Origin: Streptomyces catenulae
GTDB taxonomy: Bacteria; Actinomycetota; Actinomycetes; Streptomycetales; Streptomycetaceae
Reading direction: 5' to 3'
Length of the DNA: 64,000 nt
Assembly: GCF_000718015.1 (NCBI RefSeq)
Contig: NZ_JODY01000010.1
Location: 133,676-197,675, forward strand
Each line of letters opens with the position of its first letter. Position 1 is the first letter of the stretch. The position numbers were made by a program, and so were the translations under genes. Shown here one piece after another: positions 35,683-44,099 of the stretch. The notes beneath the pieces are model-generated. The model was not told the DNA's origin. It saw only the letters and a list, made by a program, of their open reading frames with translations, and made no database searches.

Positions 35683-36342
35683 GTGCTGATTCACCCGTGG
35701 GACGCCCCGACCGACGACGGCGAATGGCAACACTGGCTCGCCGGTCACGACTTCGGCCAGCTGGCGGTCAACGGCCCGCCGGGCGCGCCGCCGTTCGTCC
35801 AGCCGATGCACTTCGCCTACACGCCCGGAAGCGGTCAGATCGTCACCCATCTCGCCCGACCGAATCCGATCTGGCCCGCGCTGGAAGCGGCACCGACCGT
35901 GCTGTTGAGCGTGGTCGACGACTACACCTTCATCCCCGGCCCGTGGCAGGCCGCCGAGGACGAGCCGCCCGAACACGGCGTCCCCACGAGTTTCTACGCT
36001 GCCGTGCAACTCACCTGTCACGCCCACATCGTGGACGCCCCGGAAGCCAAGGCCGTACTGCTGCAACGGCAGATGGATCACTTCCAACCCGAGGGCGGCT
36101 CCGCGCCGGTCGCCGCCGATCAGGCGCCGTACGGCCGTCAGCTGGCGGGAATCCGGGGGCTGCTCCTGGAGATCCAGGAGGTGCGGGCCAAATTCAAGTA
36201 CGCCGGAAAGCGGTCCGAGGCGGTCCAGCAGCGGATATCCGATCGGCTGGCGGAGCGGAACGCTCCCGGGGACGCCGCTGCCCGCGTCCACCAGCAACGC
36301 CGCCTCGCCGCCGCTCGCGAGGGGCAGGGCCGGACGCCATGA
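35683..36342 (+). CDS. PaiB-family FMN-binding protein
   Basis: 219 residues of the FMN_bind_2/PaiB family: LAVNGPPGAPPFVQPMHFAY, then VTHLARPNPIWPAL and a C-terminal KFKYAGKRSEAVQQRI segment. PaiB in Bacillus was described as a negative regulator of sporulation and protease genes, but the fold is that of FMN oxidoreductases. GTG 35683 with GGAG upstream starts nine bases after the NimA-like stop, so the genes form an operon under the MocR operator. Confidence 0.87.
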   Translation: MLIHPWDAPTDDGEWQHWLAGHDFGQLAVNGPPGAPPFVQPMHFAYTPGSGQIVTHLARPNPIWPALEAAPTVLLSVVDDYTFIPGPWQAAEDEPPEHGVPTSFYAAVQLTCHAHIVDAPEAKAVLLQRQMDHFQPEGGSAPVAADQAPYGRQLAGIRGLLLEIQEVRAKFKYAGKRSEAVQQRISDRLAERNAPGDAAARVHQQRRLAAAREGQGRTP

Positions 36343-36403
36343 GCTGCCCGCGCTCCGCGCCGACGGCAAGCAGGCCGGGGCGCGGCAGCCGGTAAGGCGA
36401 TAC

Positions 36404-36426
36404 GGCCGTCGCCCCGGGCGACGGCC
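36404..36426. terminator. Bidirectional terminator
   Basis: A perfect 10-bp stem (36404-36413 with 36417-36426) and a 3-base loop lie between the convergent PaiB and EamA genes. Confidence 0.65.
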
Positions 36427-36447
36427 CGCTCCACCAACAGCCGGCGG

Positions 36448-37557
36448 TTACCGGTGCCCGCGCTCTCCTGCCCTGTCCACGTCGCCGGTGGTCACGGCTC
36501 CGGACGACCCGGCGACCACAGTGGTCTCCTCCGCGCCTCCAGCCGTCGGCGTCGACGACTGTGCGATGAAGGCCCCGACCAGCACCACAACGCCGCCGAA
36601 GATCTGCGGAGGGGAGAGATGCTCACCCAGCAGCACCCAGGCCAGCACCGTCGCGATCACCGCTTCCAGACAGGCCAGCACACCGGCCACCTGCGGCGAC
36701 AGTCGACGGATGGACACCACACCGGTGAGATAGGCGAGCACGGTCGCGACCAGCACGATCCAGGCGAGCAACAGCACGGCGGGGACACGGGTGCCGTTCA
36801 TCGAGGTCGTTCCGCCGAGCACCGACCACGCCATGCCCCAGGGCCGGGCGATCACGGTGAGGACGACGGTGCCGATCAGCAGCCCGTAGGCGACGACGCC
36901 GAGCGGATCGACGGTGTCCTCGCCGTCGGTCCCATGGTCCGAGAGAACGAAGTAGCCGACCTGGCAGCAGGCGGCGCCGAGGGCGAGAACGAGCCCGAGC
37001 GCATCGATGCTGAGGCCGGACCACACCTCGACCACGCAGGCCAGACCGCCGACGGCAAGGACCACGCCGATCGCGGCGGCACGGGTGACCGGCCGCTTCT
37101 GTACGAAGCGGACCCAGCCGAGCACCAGGGCAGGCGCCAGATACTCGATGAGGAGCGCGACGCCGACGGGGATGCGGGAGAGAGCCGCGAAGTAGCACGC
37201 CTGGACGCCCGCGACGGCGAGCAGCCCGAATCCCACGAGCAGCCCGGGGCGGCGCCGGACCAGGGAGCGGTGGCGCCAGGCGACGGGAAGCATCACCAAG
37301 GTGGCGCCCGCGACGCGGAGCCAGGTGACGTGCAGGGGGTCCAGTCCCGCCTCGATCAAGGGTTTGGCGGCAACTCCGGAGCCACCGAAGGCAACGGCCG
37401 AAAGCAGGGCGAGGGCCAGGCTCATCCCGCGCCCCGAGGTGGTCTGGGGCCCTTCCGCCCCAGGGGCGGGGGTGTGCGCGGACGGTGCCGCGGCACCGTG
37501 AGTGGCCTGCCCCGGCCGGGCGTTCGTGGCGGCGGGGCTCCCCGAAGACGCGTGCAT
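36448..37557 (-). CDS. EamA/DMT-family transporter
   Basis: 369 residues. After about 44 polar residues come ten membrane segments in two EamA repeats (SAVAFGGSGVAAKPLIEAGL at the first; EAVIATVLAWVLLGEHLSP in the last). The function is probably metabolite export or uptake. The start may be ATG 37557 or ATG 37425, where the hydrophobic part begins; neither has a strong ribosome site. Confidence 0.87.
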   Translation of the reverse strand: MHASSGSPAATNARPGQATHGAAAPSAHTPAPGAEGPQTTSGRGMSLALALLSAVAFGGSGVAAKPLIEAGLDPLHVTWLRVAGATLVMLPVAWRHRSLVRRRPGLLVGFGLLAVAGVQACYFAALSRIPVGVALLIEYLAPALVLGWVRFVQKRPVTRAAAIGVVLAVGGLACVVEVWSGLSIDALGLVLALGAACCQVGYFVLSDHGTDGEDTVDPLGVVAYGLLIGTVVLTVIARPWGMAWSVLGGTTSMNGTRVPAVLLLAWIVLVATVLAYLTGVVSIRRLSPQVAGVLACLEAVIATVLAWVLLGEHLSPPQIFGGVVVLVGAFIAQSSTPTAGGAEETTVVAGSSGAVTTGDVDRAGERGHR

Positions 37558-37643
37558 CGGGTCATCATGACAGCCGCCATCAGCGGAGTCACCCGTTACC
37601 GGCTTTCCGTCTCCCGGTCCGCCGAGTAGCCTTCAGCGGGTCA

Positions 37644-38177
37644 TCACCCCAGGTCGGCGGTTTGTCCGTCCAGGCGGGCCGCGAGTAGTGCGGTGTCGAC
37701 GGAGGCCCGGCGCAGCACCTCGACGGCACGGGACTCGGGATCGTCCACCAAGGCGGCCAGCAGATCCAGGCATCCCGCGCGGAGGGCGTAGCGGGCATGT
37801 GCGCGGTCGAGGGCGCCGTCCATGGCGGCGGCCGCGGCGGGCGACCATCCCGGTACGCCGCCCTCGGCCACCACGGGTACCGCGCCGGAATCCTCGACGG
37901 TGCCGTGCCACTGGAGTCCGTAGCCGATGCTGCGCTGGACGAGGTAGCCGAGGAGGCGGGCGATCTGGGGCGGCCCGCCGTCGAAGGCGTCCCGTACGGC
38001 GGGGTCCCACTCCAGCAGACCGTGCAGCAGGTGCGCGGTGTCGACCTGACGATCGCCGTCCCGTGTGGCCCGTCGGCGGGCAGCGGATATCACCGACGCC
38101 AGCTCAACGGTGAGCTGTGCGTCCATATCCACCCGCGCGGGGACCTCCCCGCCGCTGTTCGCAGCACGGTATTGCAC
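37644..38177 (-). CDS. Clp N-terminal (double repeat) domain protein
   Basis: 177 residues from GTG 38177 with GGTGGGGTGG upstream. Two helical Clp_N-like repeats are visible: ELASVISAARRRATRDGDRQVDTAHLLHGLLEWD, then AMDGALDRAHARYALRAGCLDLLAALVDD. ClpA/ClpC use such repeats to bind adaptors, but this protein has no AAA+ or protease domain, so it may be an adaptor or decoy. An in-frame extension upstream to 38471 is not supported. Confidence 0.78.
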   Translation of the reverse strand: MQYRAANSGGEVPARVDMDAQLTVELASVISAARRRATRDGDRQVDTAHLLHGLLEWDPAVRDAFDGGPPQIARLLGYLVQRSIGYGLQWHGTVEDSGAVPVVAEGGVPGWSPAAAAAMDGALDRAHARYALRAGCLDLLAALVDDPESRAVEVLRRASVDTALLAARLDGQTADLG

Positions 38178-38263
38178 ATCTACCACCCCACCAGCCACGA
38201 AAGGCCCGGGCATCCCCGGCGGGAAGCATTTGCGCATCCCACCATGGTTGGGGAGAAGCCCGA

Positions 38264-38291
38264 CCCTTCTCCTCCGTAAGGAGGAGAAGGG
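38264..38291. promoter_or_regulatory. Perfect hairpin hiding a Shine-Dalgarno sequence
   Basis: A 12-bp perfect stem (38264-38275 with 38280-38291) and loop GTAA. On the plus strand the 3' arm is a very strong ribosome site (AGGAGGAG at 38279-38286), six bases before ATG 38293, so it could be an on/off translation switch. It lies 87 bases before the Clp_N gene start on the other strand. Confidence 0.6.
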
Positions 38292-38292
38292 G

Positions 38293-38517
38293 ATGCCGCA
38301 TGGGCGAAATATCCAGGCTTCCCCCTTCTTCACCGGAAAGCCCGAGCTGTCGATTCCCGGCATTCCCCCGAAGCGGGTCCCGAGGGGGCCGTCCCTGGCG
38401 GCGCCCGTCGTGGCGTCCCACCGCATGAATCCCGCGAGCGCCCATGGCACCGCACCTCTCCGGAAGCGCAAGAGGAGGCTTGTCGGCCCGTTGACATTGA
38501 CGAGCCATCAGCCTTGA
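38293..38517 (+). CDS. Candidate small protein behind the hairpin
   Basis: A 74-residue frame starting six bases after a strong ribosome site that is buried in a hairpin. The peptide is rich in Pro, Arg and Lys, with no domain recognised. Codon bias is not decisive, and it may be chance. It fills much of the otherwise empty 408-base gap. Confidence 0.22.
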   Translation: MPHGRNIQASPFFTGKPELSIPGIPPKRVPRGPSLAAPVVASHRMNPASAHGTAPLRKRKRRLVGPLTLTSHQP

Positions 38518-38542
38518 AGGTTGCGGTCGGCGCCGATACGTT
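38514..38542 (+). promoter_or_regulatory. Candidate promoter of the SRPBCC gene
   Basis: TTGAAG at 38514-38519 and TACGTT at 38537-38542 are separated by 17 bp, about 40 bases before the start codon. Overlapping TTGACA and TTGACG boxes occur at 38491-38502. Confidence 0.4.
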
Positions 38543-38585
38543 CCGCGGACCCGTCAGGCATGTCGTCACCTAAAGGGGTGGTCGT

Positions 38586-39014
38586 ATGGCCGCAGTCACC
38601 GCGCAGGCCCGCATCGAGGCTCCGGCCGGGCCGATCTGGGAGCAGCTCACCGACTTCGACCACTACGGCCGGTGGAACGCCACGCACACCGGCTTCCCCC
38701 AGGGCGGACCGGACCCCCTGCGGGTGGGTGCGGAGTACGAGGAGAACATGAAGCTGATGGGCTTCCCGGCCGAGGTCCACTGGACGGTGCGGGAACTGCT
38801 GCCGGAACGACTGCTGGAGATCCGGGGCAAGGGTCCGATGGGCGTGACGCTGACGATGCGGTACGCGCTGGAGCCCGACGGCGAGGCGACGACGGTGCGT
38901 ATCGACGGCGAGTTCACCGGCGCCGCGGTGTCCTTGATGGCCGCGAAGCTCAAGGCTTCCGCGAGTACGGCACTGGAGAGCTCACTCCACGAACTCGCAG
39001 CGCTCGTGGCCTGA
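38586..39014 (+). CDS. SRPBCC-family protein (polyketide cyclase/START-like)
   Basis: A 142-residue helix-grip fold: IEAPAGPIWEQLTDFDHYGRWN at the start and a long C-terminal helix (MAAKLKASASTALESSLHELAALV). AAAGGGG precedes the ATG. The hydrophobic pocket binds lipids or aromatic ligands, but no ligand can be named. It is a single gene. Confidence 0.85.
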   Translation: MAAVTAQARIEAPAGPIWEQLTDFDHYGRWNATHTGFPQGGPDPLRVGAEYEENMKLMGFPAEVHWTVRELLPERLLEIRGKGPMGVTLTMRYALEPDGEATTVRIDGEFTGAAVSLMAAKLKASASTALESSLHELAALVA

Positions 39015-39126
39015 CGGACCCCGTTGAGCGCGCCGTGAAGCGTGGCGCAGCCCCGGCGCGCGGCCGCCCCTGTGCGCCGGGGGCGAAGTTCCGCACGCCG
39101 GGGCGGGAACCGCGCGCCCTCGGCCG

Positions 39127-39789
39127 TCAGTCCTCCTCGGCGAGGATCAGGTACAGCTCCTTCCGTGCCTTGTTGACCACCGCCATCGCCTTTTCCCGCT
39201 GCTCAGGGGTGCCGGTGGCCCAGACCTGCCGGAAGGCGTCGACGAGACCGCCACCGGCCTTCCGGATCTCGTTCATGGCCTCCCAGTCGACGCCACGCCC
39301 CGCGTCCTCCCAGGGAGCGTCGGGCCCACCGTCGGCTTCGGTACGCCCCTCCTCCGTCAGGGAGAAGAGCTTCTTCCCTCCCTCGGAGGCGCTGGCGATC
39401 AGGCCCTCGTCCTCCAGGAGCTGGAGGGTCGGGTAGACCGAGCCGGGGCTGGGCTTCCAGGCTCCGCCGCTGCGCTCGGCGATCTCCTGGATCATCTCGT
39501 AGCCGTGCATCGGGCGATCCTTGAGCAGCGCGAGGATCGAAGCGCGCACGTCGCCGCGGCGGGCGCGGCCACGCGGTCCGCCACGCCCCCGACCGCCGCC
39601 GAATTGCGGCCCGCCGAAGGGTGGCCCGAAGGGGCCGAAGGCGCGGCGGCCCTCGAACCGCTCACCGAAGCCGCCGAAGCCGCCCGGCTCGCCGTGGCCG
39701 TGGCCACCGGGACCGCCAGGGCGACCGCCGCCCCAGGGGCCGCGCCCGAAGCCGTGTTCCTGTCCGTGTCCATGTCCATGGGGTCGCAT
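39127..39789 (-). CDS. PadR-family regulator with Gly/His-rich N terminus
   Basis: 220 residues. The first 77 are rich in Gly, His, Phe and Arg (HGHGHGQEHG at the start). The PadR winged helix follows: RASILALLKDRPMHGYEMIQEIAERSGGAWKPSPGSVYPTLQLLEDEGLI is the usual core, read here in overlapping pieces around residues 82-130, then an alpha-helical dimer region. PadR proteins repress genes and often themselves. The His-rich leader could bind metal or DNA. Confidence 0.88.
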   Translation of the reverse strand: MRPHGHGHGQEHGFGRGPWGGGRPGGPGGHGHGEPGGFGGFGERFEGRRAFGPFGPPFGGPQFGGGRGRGGPRGRARRGDVRASILALLKDRPMHGYEMIQEIAERSGGAWKPSPGSVYPTLQLLEDEGLIASASEGGKKLFSLTEEGRTEADGGPDAPWEDAGRGVDWEAMNEIRKAGGGLVDAFRQVWATGTPEQREKAMAVVNKARKELYLILAEED

Positions 39790-39871
39790 GGGGATGTCCT
39801 TTCGTCAGCCGACGGCCCGATGGCCTGCCGGATGTCGGCCAATCTTCCATTGACCGATCGCGATGCGTCAA

Positions 39872-39881
39872 CGATATATCG
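39872..39881. promoter_or_regulatory. Putative PadR operator
   Basis: The perfect palindrome CGATATATCG lies about 80 bases upstream of the PadR start, with GCGTCAA next to it. PadR sites are often AT-centred dyads, so self-repression is likely. The rest of 39790-40213 holds only GGCCAGCC microrepeats at 40013-40034. Confidence 0.45.
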
Positions 39882-40200
39882 CTACTGTTCGTTCGGCAAG
39901 GACTCTCGCCGACGGCCGCCGCTCGATCGGTAGCCCGGCGCAGCGGAGGCGACGCCCCGAAGGCGAAGGGACGGCTGTACGTCTCATGCGAACCGGTCGC
40001 CCCGACGCCGACGGCCAGCCGGCCAGCCGGCCAGGGCGGAGGTAGCCGATGCCGACCTCTCGCCTCGTCGGGGCCGCCTACGCGCCTCCGACGGAGCGAG
40101 CAATCCCCCAGGTACACGGAACCCTCGCCGCCCAGGTCAACGTCTCGACAGCAGACCAATTTTTCGGAATTGGCCCTGATCTGTGTCGGAGTGGGTGTCC

Positions 40201-40206
40201 TAGGGT
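40201..40206 (+). promoter_or_regulatory. -10 box for a leaderless PhzF transcript
   Basis: TAGGGT ends seven bases before the ATG of the PhzF gene and no ribosome site follows, the usual layout of leaderless Streptomyces promoters. No good -35 box is seen. Confidence 0.55.
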
Positions 40207-40213
40207 CCTCCGC

Positions 40214-41038
40214 ATGAGGATTCGAATCGTCGACGCGTTCAGCACAGGCCCGTTCACCGGCAACCCGGCGGGAGTCGTCCTCCTGGATGCGGACGACTTC
40301 CCGTCCTGCCACTGGATGCAGAACGTCGCCCGGGAGGCGAACCAGTCGGAGACCGCGTTCGCCCACCCCCTGCCGCCCGGCGGCGAGGCGGACTGGGCGC
40401 TGCGCTGGTTCACCCCGGCCACCGAGGTGACCATGTGCGGGCACGCCACCCTCGCCACCGCCCACGTCCTGCACACCACCGGCAAAGCCACCGGCACGGT
40501 CCGTTTCGCCACCCGCAGCGGCATCCTGACCACGACCGCGAACGACGACGCCACCTTCACGATGGACTTCCCGACCGCGCCGCTCACGCCCGTGCAAGCG
40601 CCACCGGCGATCACCCACGGGCTGGGCGGCATCCCGATCCTCGGTGCGTACGCCACCGGACCGCAGGTCGGCGATCTACTGGTCGAGCTGGCGGATGAAG
40701 AGGCCGTGGACAGCCTGTCGCCGAACTTCGCCACGCTCGCCGGGCAGGACGGCCGGGGCGTGATCGCCACCGCGCGCGCCGACACACCCGACTCCCTCTA
40801 CGACGTCCGGACCCGCTGCTTCTTCCCCAACGTCGGTATCAACGAGGACCCGGTGACGGGGAGCGCGCACACCGCCCTCGCGCCGTTCTGGGCCGAGCGG
40901 CTCGGTCACCCCACCCTCGCCAGCCTGCAAGGGGGCGCCCGTACCGGACTCGTCCGTACCCAGCTGCGCGGCGACCGCACCCTGCTCACCGGCTCCGCCG
41001 TCACCGTGATCGACGGGGAACTCCTCGCCACGCCCTGA
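40214..41038 (+). CDS. PhzF-family isomerase-like protein
   Basis: 274 residues with the PhzF/diaminopimelate-epimerase fold: FSTGPFTGNPAGVVLL, then ANQSETAFA with the catalytic Glu, and MCGHATLATAHVL. The second half has INEDPVTGSAHTALAPFW. PhzF enzymes isomerise small acids. This one is not in a phenazine cluster, so its substrate is open. ATG 40214 is chosen because the homologous fold begins there and the -10 box lies just before it. Confidence 0.88.
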   Translation: MRIRIVDAFSTGPFTGNPAGVVLLDADDFPSCHWMQNVAREANQSETAFAHPLPPGGEADWALRWFTPATEVTMCGHATLATAHVLHTTGKATGTVRFATRSGILTTTANDDATFTMDFPTAPLTPVQAPPAITHGLGGIPILGAYATGPQVGDLLVELADEEAVDSLSPNFATLAGQDGRGVIATARADTPDSLYDVRTRCFFPNVGINEDPVTGSAHTALAPFWAERLGHPTLASLQGGARTGLVRTQLRGDRTLLTGSAVTVIDGELLATP

Positions 41039-41048
41039 GCTGGAGGGA

Positions 41049-41088
41049 TGTGGTGCCCCGGGCCGCGGGACCGCTCCGGGGCACCACA
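41049..41088. terminator. Terminator after the PhzF gene
   Basis: A perfect 13-bp stem (41049-41061 with 41076-41088) and a 14-base loop. The remaining 300 bases to the amine oxidase gene show no recognised gene. Confidence 0.75.
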
Positions 41089-41393
41089 AGGCTGACGGCA
41101 TCCGGGCGAAGCCCCGACGCCCGTCCGACCGCCTCCGCCACCGCTTCCAGGACTCGCGGTCCTTCGCGGCAACCAACGGCGGGGCGGCGGTGTTTCTCTT
41201 CGTGAAAGATCCGATCGGCGTCGGATGCGGTGGCCGGGACGGGAAGCTGACGGAGGAAGAGGTACGGGGGATGTCGCACCACAGCAGGTTGCAAGTCTGT
41301 TCAAGGGCCGGACGGTCGGAGCTGCCGAGGGGCGAGCCGCTCAACGGGCCGGACCGGTATGCGGCACGGAGTCACGGACCGTCCGACGCCGTC

Positions 41394-42758
41394 TCACAGA
41401 GGGCGTTCGGCACCGTCCCCGTGGGAGCCGAGGGCGTGGAGCACTTCCCGCGCCGCGCGATGCCCCGACTCGACGGCGCCCTCGAAGTACCCGTTCCCGT
41501 GCACGGCCGTCTCCGTGCCCGCCCAGTGCAGTGCCCCTTCCGGCAGACGCAGCGCACTTCCGAAGGCCGTCCAGCCGCCGGGAGTGAAGTGGCCGGAGAA
41601 GCATCCCCGGGTCCACTCCTGCCCGAGCCAGTCGAACTCGATGAACTCCTCCGGTTCCGCCGCCCGTGCGGAGAACAGCTCCCCCAGGCGACGGGTGATG
41701 CTCTCCCGGCGCTCCCCGTGCGGGCGGGTCCGCAGGTGCGCGGCGTCGTCGCCGTAGACAAAGGCGGTCAGCACCGCCCGCGGAGCCTCTGGCGGCGTGT
41801 TGTCAACGGTCTCCGTGAGCACGCCCGTCGCCGATGTCGACACTCCCGACAGCCCCTCGTCCCGCCAGAAGGGCTCGGAGTAGACGGCATGGACCTTCAG
41901 CGCGGTGCCGGCCGTCATGTGCTGGAGGACACCTGCCCGCAGGGCGCTCAGCGGCGGGTCGTAGCGGAGGCTCCCGGCGAGTACGGGCGGCAGCGCGATC
42001 ACGGCCCGCGCCGCGCGGTACTCCCCCAGCGTGGTGGTGACGCGGACCCCGGAGTGGTCATGGGTGATGCCGGTGACCGGCTCGGACAGCCGGACGGTGC
42101 CGTCGGGCAGATCGGCGGCCATCCGCTCGGCGATCTCCTGTGCACCGCCGACGACACGGGTCTCCTGCGCCCCGCCCCGGAAGCCGAGCAGCGCCGCGGT
42201 CCCACCACCGCTGGCCAGGTAGAAGAGCGTTTCGAGCAGCGAGGTCTCCGAAGGGCTCCCGGCGAGGAGTCCGCCGGAGACGACCCGGCCGACGTAGCGC
42301 CTGGCCGCCTCCGGGGCGCCGGTCGCCTCGAGCCAGGTGGCGAAGGTCTGCCGGTCCCAGGCCACCGCATCGGCGGCCGTCCAGGGGGCCTTCACGGGGA
42401 CGTGTCCGCAGAGCGCGTCGAGTTCCCGCAGGAGTGCGGTCACCTCGTCGGGGAGTGCGGTCAGATGCTCCCCGTCGTAGTCGATCACCGAGGAGCCGTA
42501 CTCCGGGGTCGGGTAGGTGGCGATGCCGTGCCGTCGGACCAGTTCGCTGATCCGGAGCTGACCGGAGGAGATCCACTGTCCGCCCAGGTCGAGTTGGGTG
42601 CCGTCGGGCAGAAAGCGGGTGAAGGCCCGCCCGCCGACCCGGCCACGGGCTTCCAGTACGAGGACGTCGCAGCCCGCCCGGTGAAGCTCCTGCGCCGCGC
42701 TGAGACCCGCGAATCCTGCGCCGACGACCACCGCATCGCGCTCTCTCACCCCGGTCAC
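41394..42758 (-). CDS. Flavin-containing amine oxidase
   Basis: 454 residues of the MAO/polyamine-oxidase family. AVVVGAGFAGLSAAQELHRAG near residue 9 and EARGRVGGRAFT near 37 form the FAD site, with a C-terminal GNGYFEGAVESGHRAA flavin contact. It oxidises an amine to imine with H2O2 production. No signal peptide is visible. It is a single gene; the spacer behind it (42759-43052) shows nothing. Confidence 0.9.
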   Translation of the reverse strand: MTGVRERDAVVVGAGFAGLSAAQELHRAGCDVLVLEARGRVGGRAFTRFLPDGTQLDLGGQWISSGQLRISELVRRHGIATYPTPEYGSSVIDYDGEHLTALPDEVTALLRELDALCGHVPVKAPWTAADAVAWDRQTFATWLEATGAPEAARRYVGRVVSGGLLAGSPSETSLLETLFYLASGGGTAALLGFRGGAQETRVVGGAQEIAERMAADLPDGTVRLSEPVTGITHDHSGVRVTTTLGEYRAARAVIALPPVLAGSLRYDPPLSALRAGVLQHMTAGTALKVHAVYSEPFWRDEGLSGVSTSATGVLTETVDNTPPEAPRAVLTAFVYGDDAAHLRTRPHGERRESITRRLGELFSARAAEPEEFIEFDWLGQEWTRGCFSGHFTPGGWTAFGSALRLPEGALHWAGTETAVHGNGYFEGAVESGHRAAREVLHALGSHGDGAERPL

Positions 42759-43052
42759 CGCTTCCCTGTCTCGTTCCGCCGGGCCTGTGCCGTACGGGCC
42801 GACGGCGCCTCAAGGATCGTGGCCGGGCGGTGGCCGCAGGGGACGCGCCACACCCCTCATGGCCTGGTTCACCCGGTATGGGCAACCGGCCCCGCAGGGT
42901 GTCCGGAGCGGCAGCACACCGCTGTCGGCCCGCCGACGACGGACATGCACCCCGCGTCCCGGGGCGGCGGACCGCCCTCCTCGTCCGAGCCTCCGACCAG
43001 GCGGAACGGCTCACCCGCAGCACGTCCGTGCAGCCCGCTCCGCTTCTCGCGT

Positions 43053-43928
43053 CTACAACGTCGGCAACCAGTCCACCCGGCCCGCGAGCAGCGCGTACCC
43101 CAGGAAGGCCACGATGTCGATCAGGGCATGTGCGGCGATCAGCGGGCCGACGCGGCCCCACCGCCGGCAGAGAAGGACGAAGATCACGCCCATCACCATG
43201 TTGCCGACGAAGCCGCCGATGCCCTGGTAGAGGTGGTACGAGCCGCGCAGTACGGAGCTGGCGGCGAGCGCGGCCAGCGGCATCCAGCCCAACTGCCCCA
43301 GGCGGCGCAGCAGGTAGCCGACGACGATCACTTCCTCCAGGACGGCGTTCTGCACGGCGGAGGCGATCAGCACCGGAAATTTCCACCACACGTCCGGCAG
43401 CGCCTCGGGCACCACCGTGAGATTGAAGCCCGCCGCCCGCGCGCCCAGGTAGAGCAGCAGTCCACTGCCACCGATCACCGCCGCGAGCCCCGTACCGCGC
43501 CCCAGGTCGAAGCCGGGACGACGCCGGTCGCAGCCCAGCGCACGCAGCCCGCCCACGCGCTCCCGCACCAGCAAATGTGCCACCAGGGCCACCGGCACCA
43601 GCGCCGTCGCGATCCCGAAGAGCTGCCAGGCGAGGTCCAACCACGGGCGGCCGGGCGCATGGGAGCCGTTCAACGTCGCCGCCTGCGCCTTGAGGCCCTC
43701 GGGACGGGTCAGCGCGCCGAGGAAACTGATCAGCGCGGACACCCCGCTGGCCCCCAGCGAGAGGGCCAGCACCAGAAGCGTCTCGTTCCGCAGCAACTTC
43801 CGGGGCAGGAACTCCCCCGGGCGGCCGTCACCGGGCACATCGGCCTCACCACGGACATCCACATCCGACCCCACTGTTTTCTCCACTTCCACCGCTTTCT
43901 CCGCTCCCGCCCGTGCCTGCGCACCCAT
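43053..43928 (-). CDS. CPBP-family intramembrane metalloprotease
   Basis: About 291 residues with six to eight membrane segments. The CPBP motifs are EEVIVVGYLLRR (EExxxxxxxxR, Glu pair as metal ligands), SYHLYQG and AAHALIDI. Related Abi/CAAX proteases cut membrane substrates. The start is uncertain: ATG 43928 and GTG 43940 lie in a GGAAGTG-rich stretch that offers several ribosome sites. Confidence 0.85.
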   Translation of the reverse strand: MGAQARAGAEKAVEVEKTVGSDVDVRGEADVPGDGRPGEFLPRKLLRNETLLVLALSLGASGVSALISFLGALTRPEGLKAQAATLNGSHAPGRPWLDLAWQLFGIATALVPVALVAHLLVRERVGGLRALGCDRRRPGFDLGRGTGLAAVIGGSGLLLYLGARAAGFNLTVVPEALPDVWWKFPVLIASAVQNAVLEEVIVVGYLLRRLGQLGWMPLAALAASSVLRGSYHLYQGIGGFVGNMVMGVIFVLLCRRWGRVGPLIAAHALIDIVAFLGYALLAGRVDWLPTL

Positions 43929-44099
43929 CACTTCCACCACTTCCGCGATACCGCCCCCCGTGCCGTGCCTGCCCGGCTAGGGTCGCCGCAGCAGGTACGA
44001 AGATCGCGCGACAGGCCGGAGCAGGCGCCGTCCACGTGGTGTGACCCGCCTCCGCCGAGTCCCGAGCGATTGCCGAGACGCAGGAGAGGCGCTACCGCG

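Noticed and set aside
41190..44099. Upstream extension of the VWA gene frame to 41190
   Set aside because: It crosses two minus-strand genes and has no ribosome site; ATG 44100 has one and begins a membrane helix.
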